Positions 5,788 to 12,728 of a stretch of DNA of 15,285 nt are shown here, piece by piece; position 1 is the first letter of the stretch; each line of letters starts with the position of its first letter. The stretch covers positions 1 through 15,285 of the forward strand of contig JADHLS010000033.1 in assembly GCA_016780605.1 (NCBI GenBank), given 5' to 3'. A program made the translations under genes and the position numbers. Source of the DNA: Reyranella sp. Lineage in GTDB: Bacteria > Pseudomonadota > Alphaproteobacteria > Reyranellales > Reyranellaceae. Below the pieces are notes generated by a model. The model had not been told where the DNA came from and did not search any database. It was given only the letters and a program-made list of their open reading frames with translations.

Positions 5788-7383
5788 TCAGGCTGACCGG
5801 TGATCCGGCGCCATGATCGAGGCGATGGCAGTCGCCAGGGCTTCCTGGCGATAGGGTTTGGAGAGGCGCGGGAGGTTCGCCTCCGCGCCTGCCGGCAACT
5901 CGGCGTAGCCGGTGGCCAGGATGACGGGCATGCCGGGCCGTTGCGCGGCGATGGCGGCGGCAAGCTCGACGCCGGTCATGCGCGGCATGGCGTGGTCGGT
6001 GATCACGAGATCGATGGACGCATTGTCCTGAAGAGCCTCGAGGCCCTGTTCGCCGGTATGCGCGGCGATGACCGTGTGACCCAGATCCTCGAGCATGGCG
6101 CAGGCATTGGCCAGCACCAGTGCATCGTCGTCGACCGCCAGTATCGTGAGCGGGCGGGGCTGCGTTGGCCGCGGCGCAGGGGGCGCCGTCTGCACAACCT
6201 CCGTGGAGGGGGCGGTCGCAGGCAAGTAGAGCTCGGCTGTCGTGCCTTCGCCGACCTTGCTGCGCAGCACGAACTTGCCGCCCAGCTGCTCGACCATGCC
6301 GAGCACCATGGGCAGTCCGAGGCCTGTCCCTTTGCCCGGCCCCTTGGTGGTGAAAAACGGCTCGGTCGCTCGGCTCAAAGTGTCGCCGTCCATGCCTTCG
6401 CCAGTGTCGGTCAATGAAAGGCAAACATAGTGTCCCGGCCGAAGATCGGGGTCACTGGCCGCGGTCGCTGTCATGCTGCGGGCGGCGATCGTCATGGTGC
6501 CGCCGGTCGGCATGGCATCGCGCGCATTGATCGCAAGGTTGAGCAGCGCCGTCTCGAGCTGGTGGGGATCGGCCTGCACGCGGTCCATGGCAAGCGGGAA
6601 GCGCGTCTCGATGGCGACCTGCGGCCCGAGCGATCGCTGCAGCAGGTCGCGCATGCCGCGAGCGAGCTCGACGAGGTCGACTGGTTGCACGTCGAGCTCC
6701 TGGCGGCGCGCAAAGGCCAGCATGCGCTGAGTCAGTGTGGCGCCGCGCTGCGCGCCCTGCATGGCGTTGTCGAGCAGGCGCGCGATGCGCGGATCGTCCT
6801 TCGGCAGATAGCGGCGCAGCAGATCGAGGCTGCCCAGCACGACGGTCAGCAGATTGTTAAAGTCGTGCGCCACGCCGCCGGTCAGCTTGCCGATCGCTTC
6901 CACCTTCTGCGAGTGCAGCAAGGCCTCGCGCGTGCGCTCGAGAGCGATCTGCGCCTCGCGGCGCTCGGTGAGGTCGCGGGTGATCTTGGCAAAGCCGATC
7001 AGATCGCCATCGTCGTCGTAGATGGCGTCGATGATGACGAACGCCCAGAAGCGCGTGCCATCCTTGCGCACGCGCCAGCCTTCGGCCTCGAACTTGCCTT
7101 CGCGTGCCGCCGTCTGCAGCGCGCGTTGGGGGATGCCGGCCTTGCGGTCGGCTTCCTCGTAGAAGTTCTCGAAGCTGCGGCCGACGATCTCCGAGGCGCG
7201 GTAGCCCTTGATCCGCTCCGCCCCCGTATTCCAGAGCGTCACGATCCCGGAGGGATCGAGCATATAGATGGCGTAGTCGGTGACGGCCTCGACCAGCAGG
7301 CGGAATCGTTCAGCATCCTCGATGTCTGGACGACGTGCCTGTGCGTTTCTGGGCATTCCCGCTCCGACCGCCTTTTGCGCCAT
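5788..7383 (-). CDS. Hybrid sensor histidine kinase: PAS - HisKA - HATPase - receiver
   Basis: A 531-residue cytoplasmic protein with no transmembrane segment. PAS/PAC domain at about 25-145 (DYAIYMLDPSGIVTLWN...GYRASEIVGRSF...KDGTRFWAFVIIDAIYDDDGDLIGFAKITRDLTERR). The dimerisation/phosphotransfer domain carries TGGVAHDFNNLL with His173. The ATPase domain has the N box (NLAINARDAMP, Asn286), DTGEGM (326-331), FFTTK (343-347) and GKGTGLGL (350-357). A C-terminal receiver (413-531) has the acidic cluster VDDD, phospho-acceptor Asp463 in VITDHAMP, and Lys509 in SKP. It senses an unknown soluble cue through PAS and likely passes phosphate through its own receiver. The ATG at 7383 has GGGGGAG 9 nt upstream. 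An EcfG-type promoter lies about 80 nt upstream. Confidence 0.93.
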   Translation of the reverse strand: MAQKAVGAGMPRNAQARRPDIEDAERFRLLVEAVTDYAIYMLDPSGIVTLWNTGAERIKGYRASEIVGRSFENFYEEADRKAGIPQRALQTAAREGKFEAEGWRVRKDGTRFWAFVIIDAIYDDDGDLIGFAKITRDLTERREAQIALERTREALLHSQKVEAIGKLTGGVAHDFNNLLTVVLGSLDLLRRYLPKDDPRIARLLDNAMQGAQRGATLTQRMLAFARRQELDVQPVDLVELARGMRDLLQRSLGPQVAIETRFPLAMDRVQADPHQLETALLNLAINARDAMPTGGTMTIAARSMTATAASDPDLRPGHYVCLSLTDTGEGMDGDTLSRATEPFFTTKGPGKGTGLGLPMVLGMVEQLGGKFVLRSKVGEGTTAELYLPATAPSTEVVQTAPPAPRPTQPRPLTILAVDDDALVLANACAMLEDLGHTVIAAHTGEQGLEALQDNASIDLVITDHAMPRMTGVELAAAIAAQRPGMPVILATGYAELPAGAEANLPRLSKPYRQEALATAIASIMAPDHRSA

Positions 7384-7463
7384 GATGCCAAGCTCCCCCG
7401 GGAAACCTTAACGCCGTTCGGGGCGTCCGGTTGCCTGGGGAAGGAACCCATGGCGGCTCGCGC

Positions 7464-7488
7464 AACGCCAGGGCTGCAGCGGCGTTCC
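7464..7488 (-). promoter_or_regulatory. EcfG-type promoter upstream of the hybrid kinase
   Basis: On the minus strand GGAAC (7488-7484), a 16-nt spacer and CGTT (7467-7464) match the EcfG consensus. The predicted leader to the ATG at 7383 is about 70-75 nt. It would link the kinase to the general stress regulon, like the operon pair at 198/304. Confidence 0.5.
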
Positions 7489-7495
7489 TTCGCCC

Positions 7496-8521
7496 ATGTC
7501 GCAGCGTTCCCTGGTTGCCAGGCTGGCCGAGGAACAAGGCCTGGTGATCGTGACACCGCAGGCCTTGACGATACGCCGGCAACGCTGCGGCAGGGGGTTC
7601 GCCTTCGTGATGCCATCCGGCGCGTTTGTGCGCGATCCGGAAGAAATCAGGCGCTTGAAGGCGCTCGCGGTGCCGCCTGCCTACATCAACGTTCGCTTCG
7701 CGCCGGACAAGGCCGCGCACCTCCAGGCCATAGGGGAGGATGCCGCCGGCCGCCTGCAGTACCGCTACCACCCGCGATGGGCCGAGGTGCGCGAGGCCCT
7801 GAAGGCGCGACGGCTTGCGGAACTCGCCAAGGCTCTGCCCTCTATTCGTCGGGCGATCGCCCGTAGCCTGGCCGCCGATGTGATCGATCGGCGTTTCGTC
7901 GCGGCCTGCGTGATCGAGCTGGTGTCTCTTACGGCGATCCGTGCTGGCAGTGAGGAATATGCCCGCGAGCACGGCACCCGCGGCGCCACGACCCTGTTGA
8001 AGTCCAACGTCAGGCTGGCCGGTGACAAGATCGTCGCGCTGAGCTTCAAGGCCAAGGGCGGCAAGCTTGTCACCAAGGACGTCAGGAGCCCGCGCTTTCG
8101 CGCCGCCGTCGCGCGCTTGCTCGATCTGCCGGGACGGCGGCTGTTCCAGTGCCGCGAGGCCGACGCGGTCCGTCCGGTACGTGCCGCCGAGGTCAATGCC
8201 TTCCTGCAGGAAGTCGCGGGGCGGCGCATCTCGTTGAAGGATTTCCGCACGCTCGTGGCGTCGGCCGCTGCGCTCAAGGCTCTCGCCTCGACGGAGCCTG
8301 CCAAGAGCGAGCGCCAGCGGCGCCGACAGGTGCGGAGCGCGGTCGTCGAGATCGCCGAGGAGCTGGCCAACACGCCGACCGTTTGCCGCACATCCTACGT
8401 TCACGACGCGGTCGTCGCGGCCTTCGAGGCCGGAGCGCTGAAGCGACCGCGGATCAAGAAGGCGAAGTCGCCCGCGACCCAGGCGGAGCTGCTGGCGCGC
8501 ATCGTCACGCGGCACGCGTGA
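7496..8521 (+). CDS. DNA topoisomerase IB (bacterial, poxvirus-like)
   Basis: A 341-residue type IB topoisomerase. The N-terminal part has GRGFAFVMPSGAFVRDPEEIRRLKALAVPPAYINVRFAP and LQYRYHPRWAEVRE (about 33-100), both family hallmarks. Catalytic residues can be placed: Arg149 in TAIRAGSEEY, Lys190 in KAKGGK, Arg251 in KDFRT, Asn292 in NTPTVCR (the bacterial replacement for the viral His) and nucleophile Tyr301 in CRTSYVH. It relaxes supercoils by a 3'-phosphotyrosyl nick. The usual KDFRTWxGT motif is KDFRTLVAS here, so the conserved Trp and Gly are missing. The ATG at 7496 lacks a good ribosome binding site. Its stop overlaps the ATG of the broken GFA gene (TGATG), and the gene diverges from the hybrid kinase. 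Confidence 0.9.
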   Translation: MSQRSLVARLAEEQGLVIVTPQALTIRRQRCGRGFAFVMPSGAFVRDPEEIRRLKALAVPPAYINVRFAPDKAAHLQAIGEDAAGRLQYRYHPRWAEVREALKARRLAELAKALPSIRRAIARSLAADVIDRRFVAACVIELVSLTAIRAGSEEYAREHGTRGATTLLKSNVRLAGDKIVALSFKAKGGKLVTKDVRSPRFRAAVARLLDLPGRRLFQCREADAVRPVRAAEVNAFLQEVAGRRISLKDFRTLVASAAALKALASTEPAKSERQRRRQVRSAVVEIAEELANTPTVCRTSYVHDAVVAAFEAGALKRPRIKKAKSPATQAELLARIVTRHA

Positions 8522-8910
8522 TGATGACCGGCGGATGCCTGTGCGGCGCGATCAGGTGGTCGAGCAGCACCGAGCCTAGGGACGTCCATCACTGTCATTG
8601 CAGCATGTGCCGACGTTGGACAGGCGGTGGTTTTGCCACCCTCGTCTGGTTTGCCGAGAGGGCACTCTGATGGCACGGTGAGCCGGCGCGTTTTCGCTCC
8701 TCGCCCATCGCGGTGCGTGCCCACTGCGGCCAGTGCGGCACGCCGCTTTTTCTCAAATACGACTCGCGCGACGACGTCGCCCTGGCGGCAGGGACGCTCG
8801 TTGAACCGCAATCGCTGACGCCGACTCATCATTATGGCATCGAGGGCCGGCTGGCGTGAGCCGACATCGGCCGTGACTTGCCCGGCCGGCGAACGCGCGA
8901 AACGTGGTGA
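8521..8910 (+). pseudogene. GFA/CENP-V family zinc-binding protein, broken by two in-frame TGA codons
   Basis: Reading frame 8521-8910 encodes a nearly full-length member of the glutathione-dependent formaldehyde-activating (GFA) family. It has GGCLCGAIRW, then HHCHCSMCRRWTGGGFA, WHGEPARFRSSPIAVRAHCGQCGTPLFLKY and HHYGIEGRLA-ADIGRDLP. All zinc-binding cysteines expected (CxC, CxCxxC, CxxC) are intact. TGA codons interrupt it at 8668-8670 (before WHGEPARF) and at 8857-8859, where relatives have Trp (RLPW or similar), so TGG to TGA is the simplest change. The frame never shifts. The intact 5' piece would make only a 49-aa peptide. It overlaps the topoisomerase stop by one base (TGATG), the remains of a translationally coupled pair. 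Sequencing error is possible but would need two independent events. Confidence 0.75.
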
Positions 8911-9063
8911 TGATAGTCCATCGAGCCATTCGGCACACCGTCCGGAGGGCCGCCGGGCGCCTGTTTTTGCCCGATAATCAGGCACTTACGTCATCTTCCC
9001 TTTGTCATCCACAGGGCCTAAGATGCCTCGCTTTCCCGCCTTTTGGGGCATTTTGGAAAGCAC
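8911..9063 (+). promoter_or_regulatory. Leader and probable control region of the URC operon
   Basis: This 153-bp gap is less GC-rich than its surroundings. It contains a T run at 8963-8968 after a GC-rich stretch (8943-8960), possibly a terminator for the upstream unit. A short dyad GCCTG (8959-8963) / CAGGC (8979-8983) with a 15-nt centre could be an operator. GGAAAG at 9055-9060 is the ribosome binding site. No convincing -35/-10 pair or known riboswitch is seen. Confidence 0.35.
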
Positions 9064-10299
9064 ATGCGTCACATCAGACTGAACACCCACCCCTCCCAGG
9101 GCGGCCAGGCGGCTCCCCCGGTGATCTGGGGCGCGCGCGATCCCAAGCTCAGGGGGCCCGTCGTGGGCACGGTGGGAGATCCCGCCAAGCGTAATGCCAT
9201 CGGTGTGCATTCCGGGTCCTACGGCATCTACCGTGCGCTCGCGATCGCGGCCCAGGAGCTGAAGCCCGGCCATCGCCCTGACTTCACCAACACCTCGCCG
9301 GCCGAGCCGATCGGCCCGTTCGAGAGCTGGTTCGACCCCAAGAAGATCGTGTCGCTCGATCCGTGGGGCCACATGGTGGCCGAGGTGTTTGCCGACAAGC
9401 TGGCGGCGGGCTGGGACATCCGCCCGACCATCGCCGTCACCAAGGCGCATGTACAAATGCCGGAGATTCGCGACGCCATCGCGGCGGGACGGCTCCGGCC
9501 CGACAACGACATCCTGATGCCGAGCGGCGACGTGCGTGTGACCAAGGCGGCGGTCGAGCCGGTGTGGTGGCTGCCCGGTATCGCCGAGCGCTTCGGCGTC
9601 AAGGAGCCGGAGCTGCGCCGCACCCTGTTCGAGCACACCGGCGGCATGTACACCGAGCTGGTGACGCGGCCCGACCTCGAGCTGTTCCTGCCGCCGATCG
9701 GCGGCGCCACCATCTACTTCTTCGGCGACGTGAAGCAGCTCGGCAGGCCGGAGACCAAGATCGCCTGCCGTCTCCACGATGAATGCAACGGCTCGGACGT
9801 GTTCGGCTCCGACATCTGCACCTGCCGGCCGTATCTGGCGCACGGCATCGAGATCTGCATCGAGATGGCGCAGAGGGGCGGCGTGGGCGTCGTCATCTAC
9901 AACCGCAAGGAAGGCCGAGCGCTGGGCGAGGTCACCAAGTTCCTGGTCTACAATGCACGCAAGCGCCAGCCCGGTGGCGATTCGGCGGCGCAGTACTTCA
10001 ACCGAACCGAATGCGTGGCGGGCGTGCAGGATATGCGCTTCCAGGAGCTGATGCCCGACCTGTTCCACTGGCTGGGCATCGCCCGCATCGACCGCTTCGC
10101 CTCGATGAGCAACATGAAGTCCGACGCGCTGCGCGAGCAGGGCATCGAAGTGGTCGAGCAGGTGCCGATCCCCGATGAGCTGATTCCCGCCGACGCCCAG
10201 GTCGAGATGGATGCCAAGAAGGCCGCGGGCTACTTCACGCCGACGAAGCCCGCGACGGCTGAGCTCGCCAAGCCCAAGGGGCGGGGCCTCAACGAGTGA
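9064..10299 (+). CDS. urc1: GTP-cyclohydrolase-II-like protein of the URC (uracil catabolism) pathway, URC1/urg1 type
   Basis: A 411-residue protein, twice the length of RibA. The N-terminal half (1-220) is the URC1-specific extension. The C-terminal half is a GTP cyclohydrolase II domain. Zinc ligands Cys241, Cys252 and Cys254 sit in HDECNGSDVFGSDICTC with the RibA spacing (11 and 2). The catalytic loop, normally YLRQEGRGIG, is YNRKEGRALG (279-288), and the riboflavin-type DTVEAN stretch is absent, so riboflavin synthesis is not its job. In yeast, URC1 and URC4 are both required for uracil breakdown and the chemistry is only partly known; a ring-opening of a uridine nucleotide-derived compound is inferred. 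ATG at 9064 follows GGAAAG; a TTG at 9043 is less likely. The gene overlaps URC4 by 4 nt. Automated annotation may call it ribA. Confidence 0.88.
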   Translation: MRHIRLNTHPSQGGQAAPPVIWGARDPKLRGPVVGTVGDPAKRNAIGVHSGSYGIYRALAIAAQELKPGHRPDFTNTSPAEPIGPFESWFDPKKIVSLDPWGHMVAEVFADKLAAGWDIRPTIAVTKAHVQMPEIRDAIAAGRLRPDNDILMPSGDVRVTKAAVEPVWWLPGIAERFGVKEPELRRTLFEHTGGMYTELVTRPDLELFLPPIGGATIYFFGDVKQLGRPETKIACRLHDECNGSDVFGSDICTCRPYLAHGIEICIEMAQRGGVGVVIYNRKEGRALGEVTKFLVYNARKRQPGGDSAAQYFNRTECVAGVQDMRFQELMPDLFHWLGIARIDRFASMSNMKSDALREQGIEVVEQVPIPDELIPADAQVEMDAKKAAGYFTPTKPATAELAKPKGRGLNE

Positions 10300-11447
10300 A
10301 TCCTGCCGAGCTTGCGTATCTGCGCACGCCCGCGGCAATCCGCGAGCGGGCGGAGAAGATGCTGAAATATGTCGAGGACGGACGGTCGGTCTGGTTCTCG
10401 GTCGATCCGAACGGGCTCGAGGCCGCCGTGCAGGCGACGCTTGCGGTGACACGCCAGCGCTTTGCCGATCCCGCGGCGATTCCTTTCCACTCGCGCTGGC
10501 GGCACTTCGAAGCCGGCGGTCACGATCGCTGGAGCGCATTGGCCGGGCGTTTGGCCGGGTTCCCGAAGGAGGAGATCGCGCGGCGGCGCATGGACCTCGC
10601 CGTGGTCTCGGTGCTGCTCGATGCCGGGGCCGGTCCTGCCTGGTCGTACCGCGAGCCCGGCACGGGCGAGACCTACGCGCGCTCCGAGGGGCTGGGCGTC
10701 GCGAGCTTCCACATGTTCGCCAACGGCGCCTTCAGCCGCGATGCTAAGGGCGATCCGCTGCGCGTCGATGCCGGGCGCCTGGCGGCGCTGACGCCGATGG
10801 ATATCGCCATGGGCTTCCAGGTGAAGGCGCACAATCCGTTGACCGGGCTCGAAGGCCGCGCCGAACTGCTGCGCAAGCTGGGCGGCGTCGGGCTGCCACG
10901 GCCGGGCGCGCTGTTCGACCTCATCGCCACGGCAAACGACGTCAAGGCGGCCTCGATCCTGGCGGCCGTGCTCGACAAGCTCTCGCCGATCTGGCCGTTG
11001 CCCATGGGCGACGTATGGCCCCATCCCGCGATCGGCATGGTGCCGTTCCACAAGCTGTCGCAGTGGCTCTCCTATTCCCTGGTCGAGCCGCTGGAAGGCG
11101 CCGGCTTGAAGGTGGTCGCACTGGATGAGCTCACCGGCCTGCCCGAGTATCGCAATGGCGGCCTTCTCGTCGACGCCGGCGCGCTCCGGCCCAAGCAGCG
11201 GACGCTGCTGGAAAAGACCTTTGCTGCCGGCGACGAGCCGATCGTCGAATGGCGCGCATTGACCGTGGCCCTGCTCGATCGCATCGCCCAGCATGTTCGG
11301 GGTCACCTCGGCCTCGACGCCGAGCGCCTGCCGCTGGTGAAAGTGCTGGAGGCCGGCACCTGGTTCGCCGGCCGCGTGCTCGCCGCCGAACGCCGTCCGG
11401 GGGGCGGCCCGCCGATCGCCGTCGCGAGCGACGGCACCGTGTTTTAA
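10296..11447 (+). CDS. urc4: URC4/urg3 family protein (DUF1688)
   Basis: A 383-residue soluble protein without signal peptide or membrane segment. It has the features of DUF1688: LAYLRTPAAIRERAEKML at the start, then HSRWRHFEAGGHDRW (68-82), GAGPAWSYREPGTGETYARSEGLGVASFHMFANGAFS (110-146) and WPLPMGDVWPHPAIGMVPFHKLSQWLSYSLVEPLEG (232-267). The GTG start overlaps the URC1 stop (GTGA), so the two are translationally coupled and probably made in fixed ratio. In Lachancea, URC4 is required for uracil utilisation as nitrogen source, and S. pombe urg3 is uracil-induced; the biochemical activity is not established. Conserved His, Trp, Arg and Glu residues suggest an enzyme. The context (URC1, UPRT) is strong evidence for the family's pathway. 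Confidence 0.88.
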   Translation: MNPAELAYLRTPAAIRERAEKMLKYVEDGRSVWFSVDPNGLEAAVQATLAVTRQRFADPAAIPFHSRWRHFEAGGHDRWSALAGRLAGFPKEEIARRRMDLAVVSVLLDAGAGPAWSYREPGTGETYARSEGLGVASFHMFANGAFSRDAKGDPLRVDAGRLAALTPMDIAMGFQVKAHNPLTGLEGRAELLRKLGGVGLPRPGALFDLIATANDVKAASILAAVLDKLSPIWPLPMGDVWPHPAIGMVPFHKLSQWLSYSLVEPLEGAGLKVVALDELTGLPEYRNGGLLVDAGALRPKQRTLLEKTFAAGDEPIVEWRALTVALLDRIAQHVRGHLGLDAERLPLVKVLEAGTWFAGRVLAAERRPGGGPPIAVASDGTVF

Positions 11448-11455
11448 GCGTCCAT

Positions 11456-11525
11456 TGTCATCCCGAGCGAAGCGAGGGACCTTTGCTCATGGCTTTAAAG
11501 GTCCCTCGCTTCGCTCGGGATGACA
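11456..11525. repeat. 70-bp palindrome of the 'HPERSEG' repeat class between URC4 and upp
   Basis: Two perfect 29-nt inverted arms (11456-11484 and 11497-11525) flank a 12-nt loop. Each arm carries the motif GTCATCCCGAGCGAAGCGAG, which is familiar from many bacterial genomes as an intergenic repeat whose accidental translation gives 'CHPERSEG'. It begins 9 nt after the URC4 stop and ends 7 nt before the GGGGAG ribosome binding site of upp. In RNA it would form a very stable hairpin that could attenuate or process the operon message. No other copy is in this window. Confidence 0.9.
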
Positions 11526-11546
11526 GGATTTTGGGGAGATATTGAT

Positions 11547-12185
11547 ATGTCGTTGCCGCATTCCATCCACGTCGTCAGCCATCCGCTGGTGCAGCACAAG
11601 CTCAGCAAGATGCGCGACCGGGAGACCTCGAGCACCAACTTCCGCCGCCTGCTGCGCGAGATGGGGCTGCTGCTGGGCTACGACGCCACCAAAGACCTGC
11701 CGCTGGTCGAACGCAACATCACCACGCCGATCGAGGCGATGAAGGCGCCGCTGCTCGAAGGCAAGAAGCTGGTGGTGGTGCCGATCCTGCGCGCCGGCTT
11801 GGGGCTCGCCGAGGGCATCATCGATCTCGTGCCGCTCGCCCGCATGGGCCATGTCGGGCTCTATCGCGATCCCAAGACGCTGCAGGCCGTCGAGTACTAC
11901 TTCAAGATCCCGCAGGACATCTCCGATCGCGACGTCATCGTCTGCGATCCGATGCTGGCAACGGCGCACTCGGCGATCGCCGCCGTCGATCGCCTGAAGG
12001 AGTCGGGCGCCAAGCGCATAAAGTTCATCTGCATCCTGGGCTCCGAGCAAGGTGCGCGCGCCTTCGCCGAGGTCCATCCCGACGTGCCGGTGTTCGCGGC
12101 AGCGATCGATGCCAAGCTCAACGATCACGGGTATATTGTCCCCGGCCTGGGCGATGCGGGCGACCGCCTGTTCGGGACCAAATAA
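11547..12185 (+). CDS. upp: Uracil phosphoribosyltransferase (UPRT)
   Basis: A 212-residue enzyme that makes UMP from uracil and PRPP in the cytoplasm. Landmarks are [13 protein letters not shown] (12-24), [21 protein letters not shown] (28-47), [15 protein letters not shown] (77-91), the PRPP loop [11 protein letters not shown] (133-143), and the uracil-binding tail [22 protein letters not shown]. The PRPP loop is usually DPMLATG followed by GS, GT or a similar pair, so ATAHS is a variant of the critical Gly. In the URC pathway UPRT is the entry step (urg2 in S. pombe). The ATG at 11547 has GGGGAG at 11533-11538; an in-frame ATG at 11520 lies inside the palindrome arm and is not used in relatives. 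MAPEG follows after 13 nt. Confidence 0.95.
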   Translation: MSLPHSIHVVSHPLVQHKLSKMRDRETSSTNFRRLLREMGLLLGYDATKDLPLVERNITTPIEAMKAPLLEGKKLVVVPILRAGLGLAEGIIDLVPLARMGHVGLYRDPKTLQAVEYYFKIPQDISDRDVIVCDPMLATAHSAIAAVDRLKESGAKRIKFICILGSEQGARAFAEVHPDVPVFAAAIDAKLNDHGYIVPGLGDAGDRLFGTK

Positions 12186-12198
12186 TGGGGAGAAACGC

Positions 12199-12594
12199 AT
12201 GTCACCCGATCTCAAGTATCTTCTGCTGTCGGCCATCCTCTGCTTTGTGGAGGTGCTGATCGCGGCCGCCGGCGCCAACCAGCAGGTCGGCCTGCCGACC
12301 CTGGCCGGCAACCGTGAGGGCCTGCCCGAGTACAAGGGCTGGGCCGGCCGGGCCAGGCGCGCCCACCTCAACATGATCGAGAACATGGTGCTGTTTGCCG
12401 TGCTGGTGCTGATCGCGGCCGCCTCGGGCAAGGCCAACGCCACCACTGCGATGGGCGCCGCGATCTTCTTCTGGGCGCGGCTTGCCCATGCCGTGATCTA
12501 CCTGATCGGCATTCCCTGGTTGCGTACGCTCGCCTGGTTCGTGTCGGTGATCGGGATGGCCATGATCGCCTGGGTGCTGCTGCAGGCGATGTAA
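12199..12594 (+). CDS. MAPEG family inner-membrane protein
   Basis: A 131-residue integral membrane protein with four predicted helices (about 6-24, 59-77, 84-104 and 110-129). The family signature ARRAHLNMIENMVLF (52-66) and the third-helix pattern ARLAHAVIYLIGIPWLRTLAWF (93-114) match the bacterial MAPEG group related to microsomal glutathione S-transferase. Enzyme activity and glutathione use are not shown for most bacterial members. It starts 13 nt after the upp stop with GGGGAGA as ribosome binding site, so it belongs to the URC transcript. A link to uracil breakdown, such as dealing with a reactive intermediate, is only a guess. Confidence 0.88.
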   Translation: MSPDLKYLLLSAILCFVEVLIAAAGANQQVGLPTLAGNREGLPEYKGWAGRARRAHLNMIENMVLFAVLVLIAAASGKANATTAMGAAIFFWARLAHAVIYLIGIPWLRTLAWFVSVIGMAMIAWVLLQAM

Positions 12595-12712
12595 ACGGTG
12601 TCCCGGAGACCCCCCGGAGCCGTCTTCCCGGGGCTTGCGCAATTCCTAGAAGCCGTTTTCCTGATTCGGCCGGCGCCGGATTGACCTGCGATGATGGTTG
12701 CCCGCGACCCCG

Positions 12713-12727
12713 CCGCCGCGCGGGCGG
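12713..12727 (-). terminator. GC-rich hairpin after the PepSY-type gene
   Basis: CCGCC-GCGCG-GGCGG directly follows the stop codon (12731-12729) of the minus-strand gene. The stem is 5 bp with no T run. The gap 12595-12728 between the convergent MAPEG and PepSY genes also holds the self-complementary CCGGCGCCGG near 12670-12680. Either could help termination; neither is a clear intrinsic terminator. Confidence 0.3.
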
Positions 12728-12728
12728 A

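Noticed and set aside
7443..7467. GGAAC-N16-AACG on the plus strand as an EcfG promoter for topoisomerase IB
   Set aside because: The -10 element is AACG instead of CGTT; those bases are explained as the complement of the minus-strand promoter.
6430..7866. 478-codon plus-strand open frame opposite the hybrid kinase
   Set aside because: It is antisense to a kinase with all catalytic motifs and crosses the promoter gap; no domain is visible.
7310..8515. 401-codon minus-strand frame opposite topoisomerase IB
   Set aside because: Antisense shadow of a gene with identifiable catalytic residues.
8668..8670. TGA as selenocysteine or reassigned Trp in the GFA gene
   Set aside because: The first TGA falls at a position where relatives do not have Cys, no selenocysteine-type stem-loop is apparent after it, and other genes here end in TGA.
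8401..8985. 194-codon minus-strand frame across the broken GFA gene
   Set aside because: It has no recognisable motif, while the plus strand shows conserved GFA motifs on both sides of the stop codons.
8986..11306. Two long minus-strand frames opposite URC1 and URC4
   Set aside because: Low-complexity Arg/Ala/Gly/His-rich translations, antisense to recognisable operon genes.
11249..11545. Small protein reading [23 protein letters not shown]
   Set aside because: This is the well-known spurious translation of the intergenic repeat, not a gene.
11520..11546. In-frame upstream ATG for upp, adding MTGFWGDID
   Set aside because: It lies in the palindrome arm; the ATG at 11547 has the GGGGAG site and gives the normal family N-terminus.
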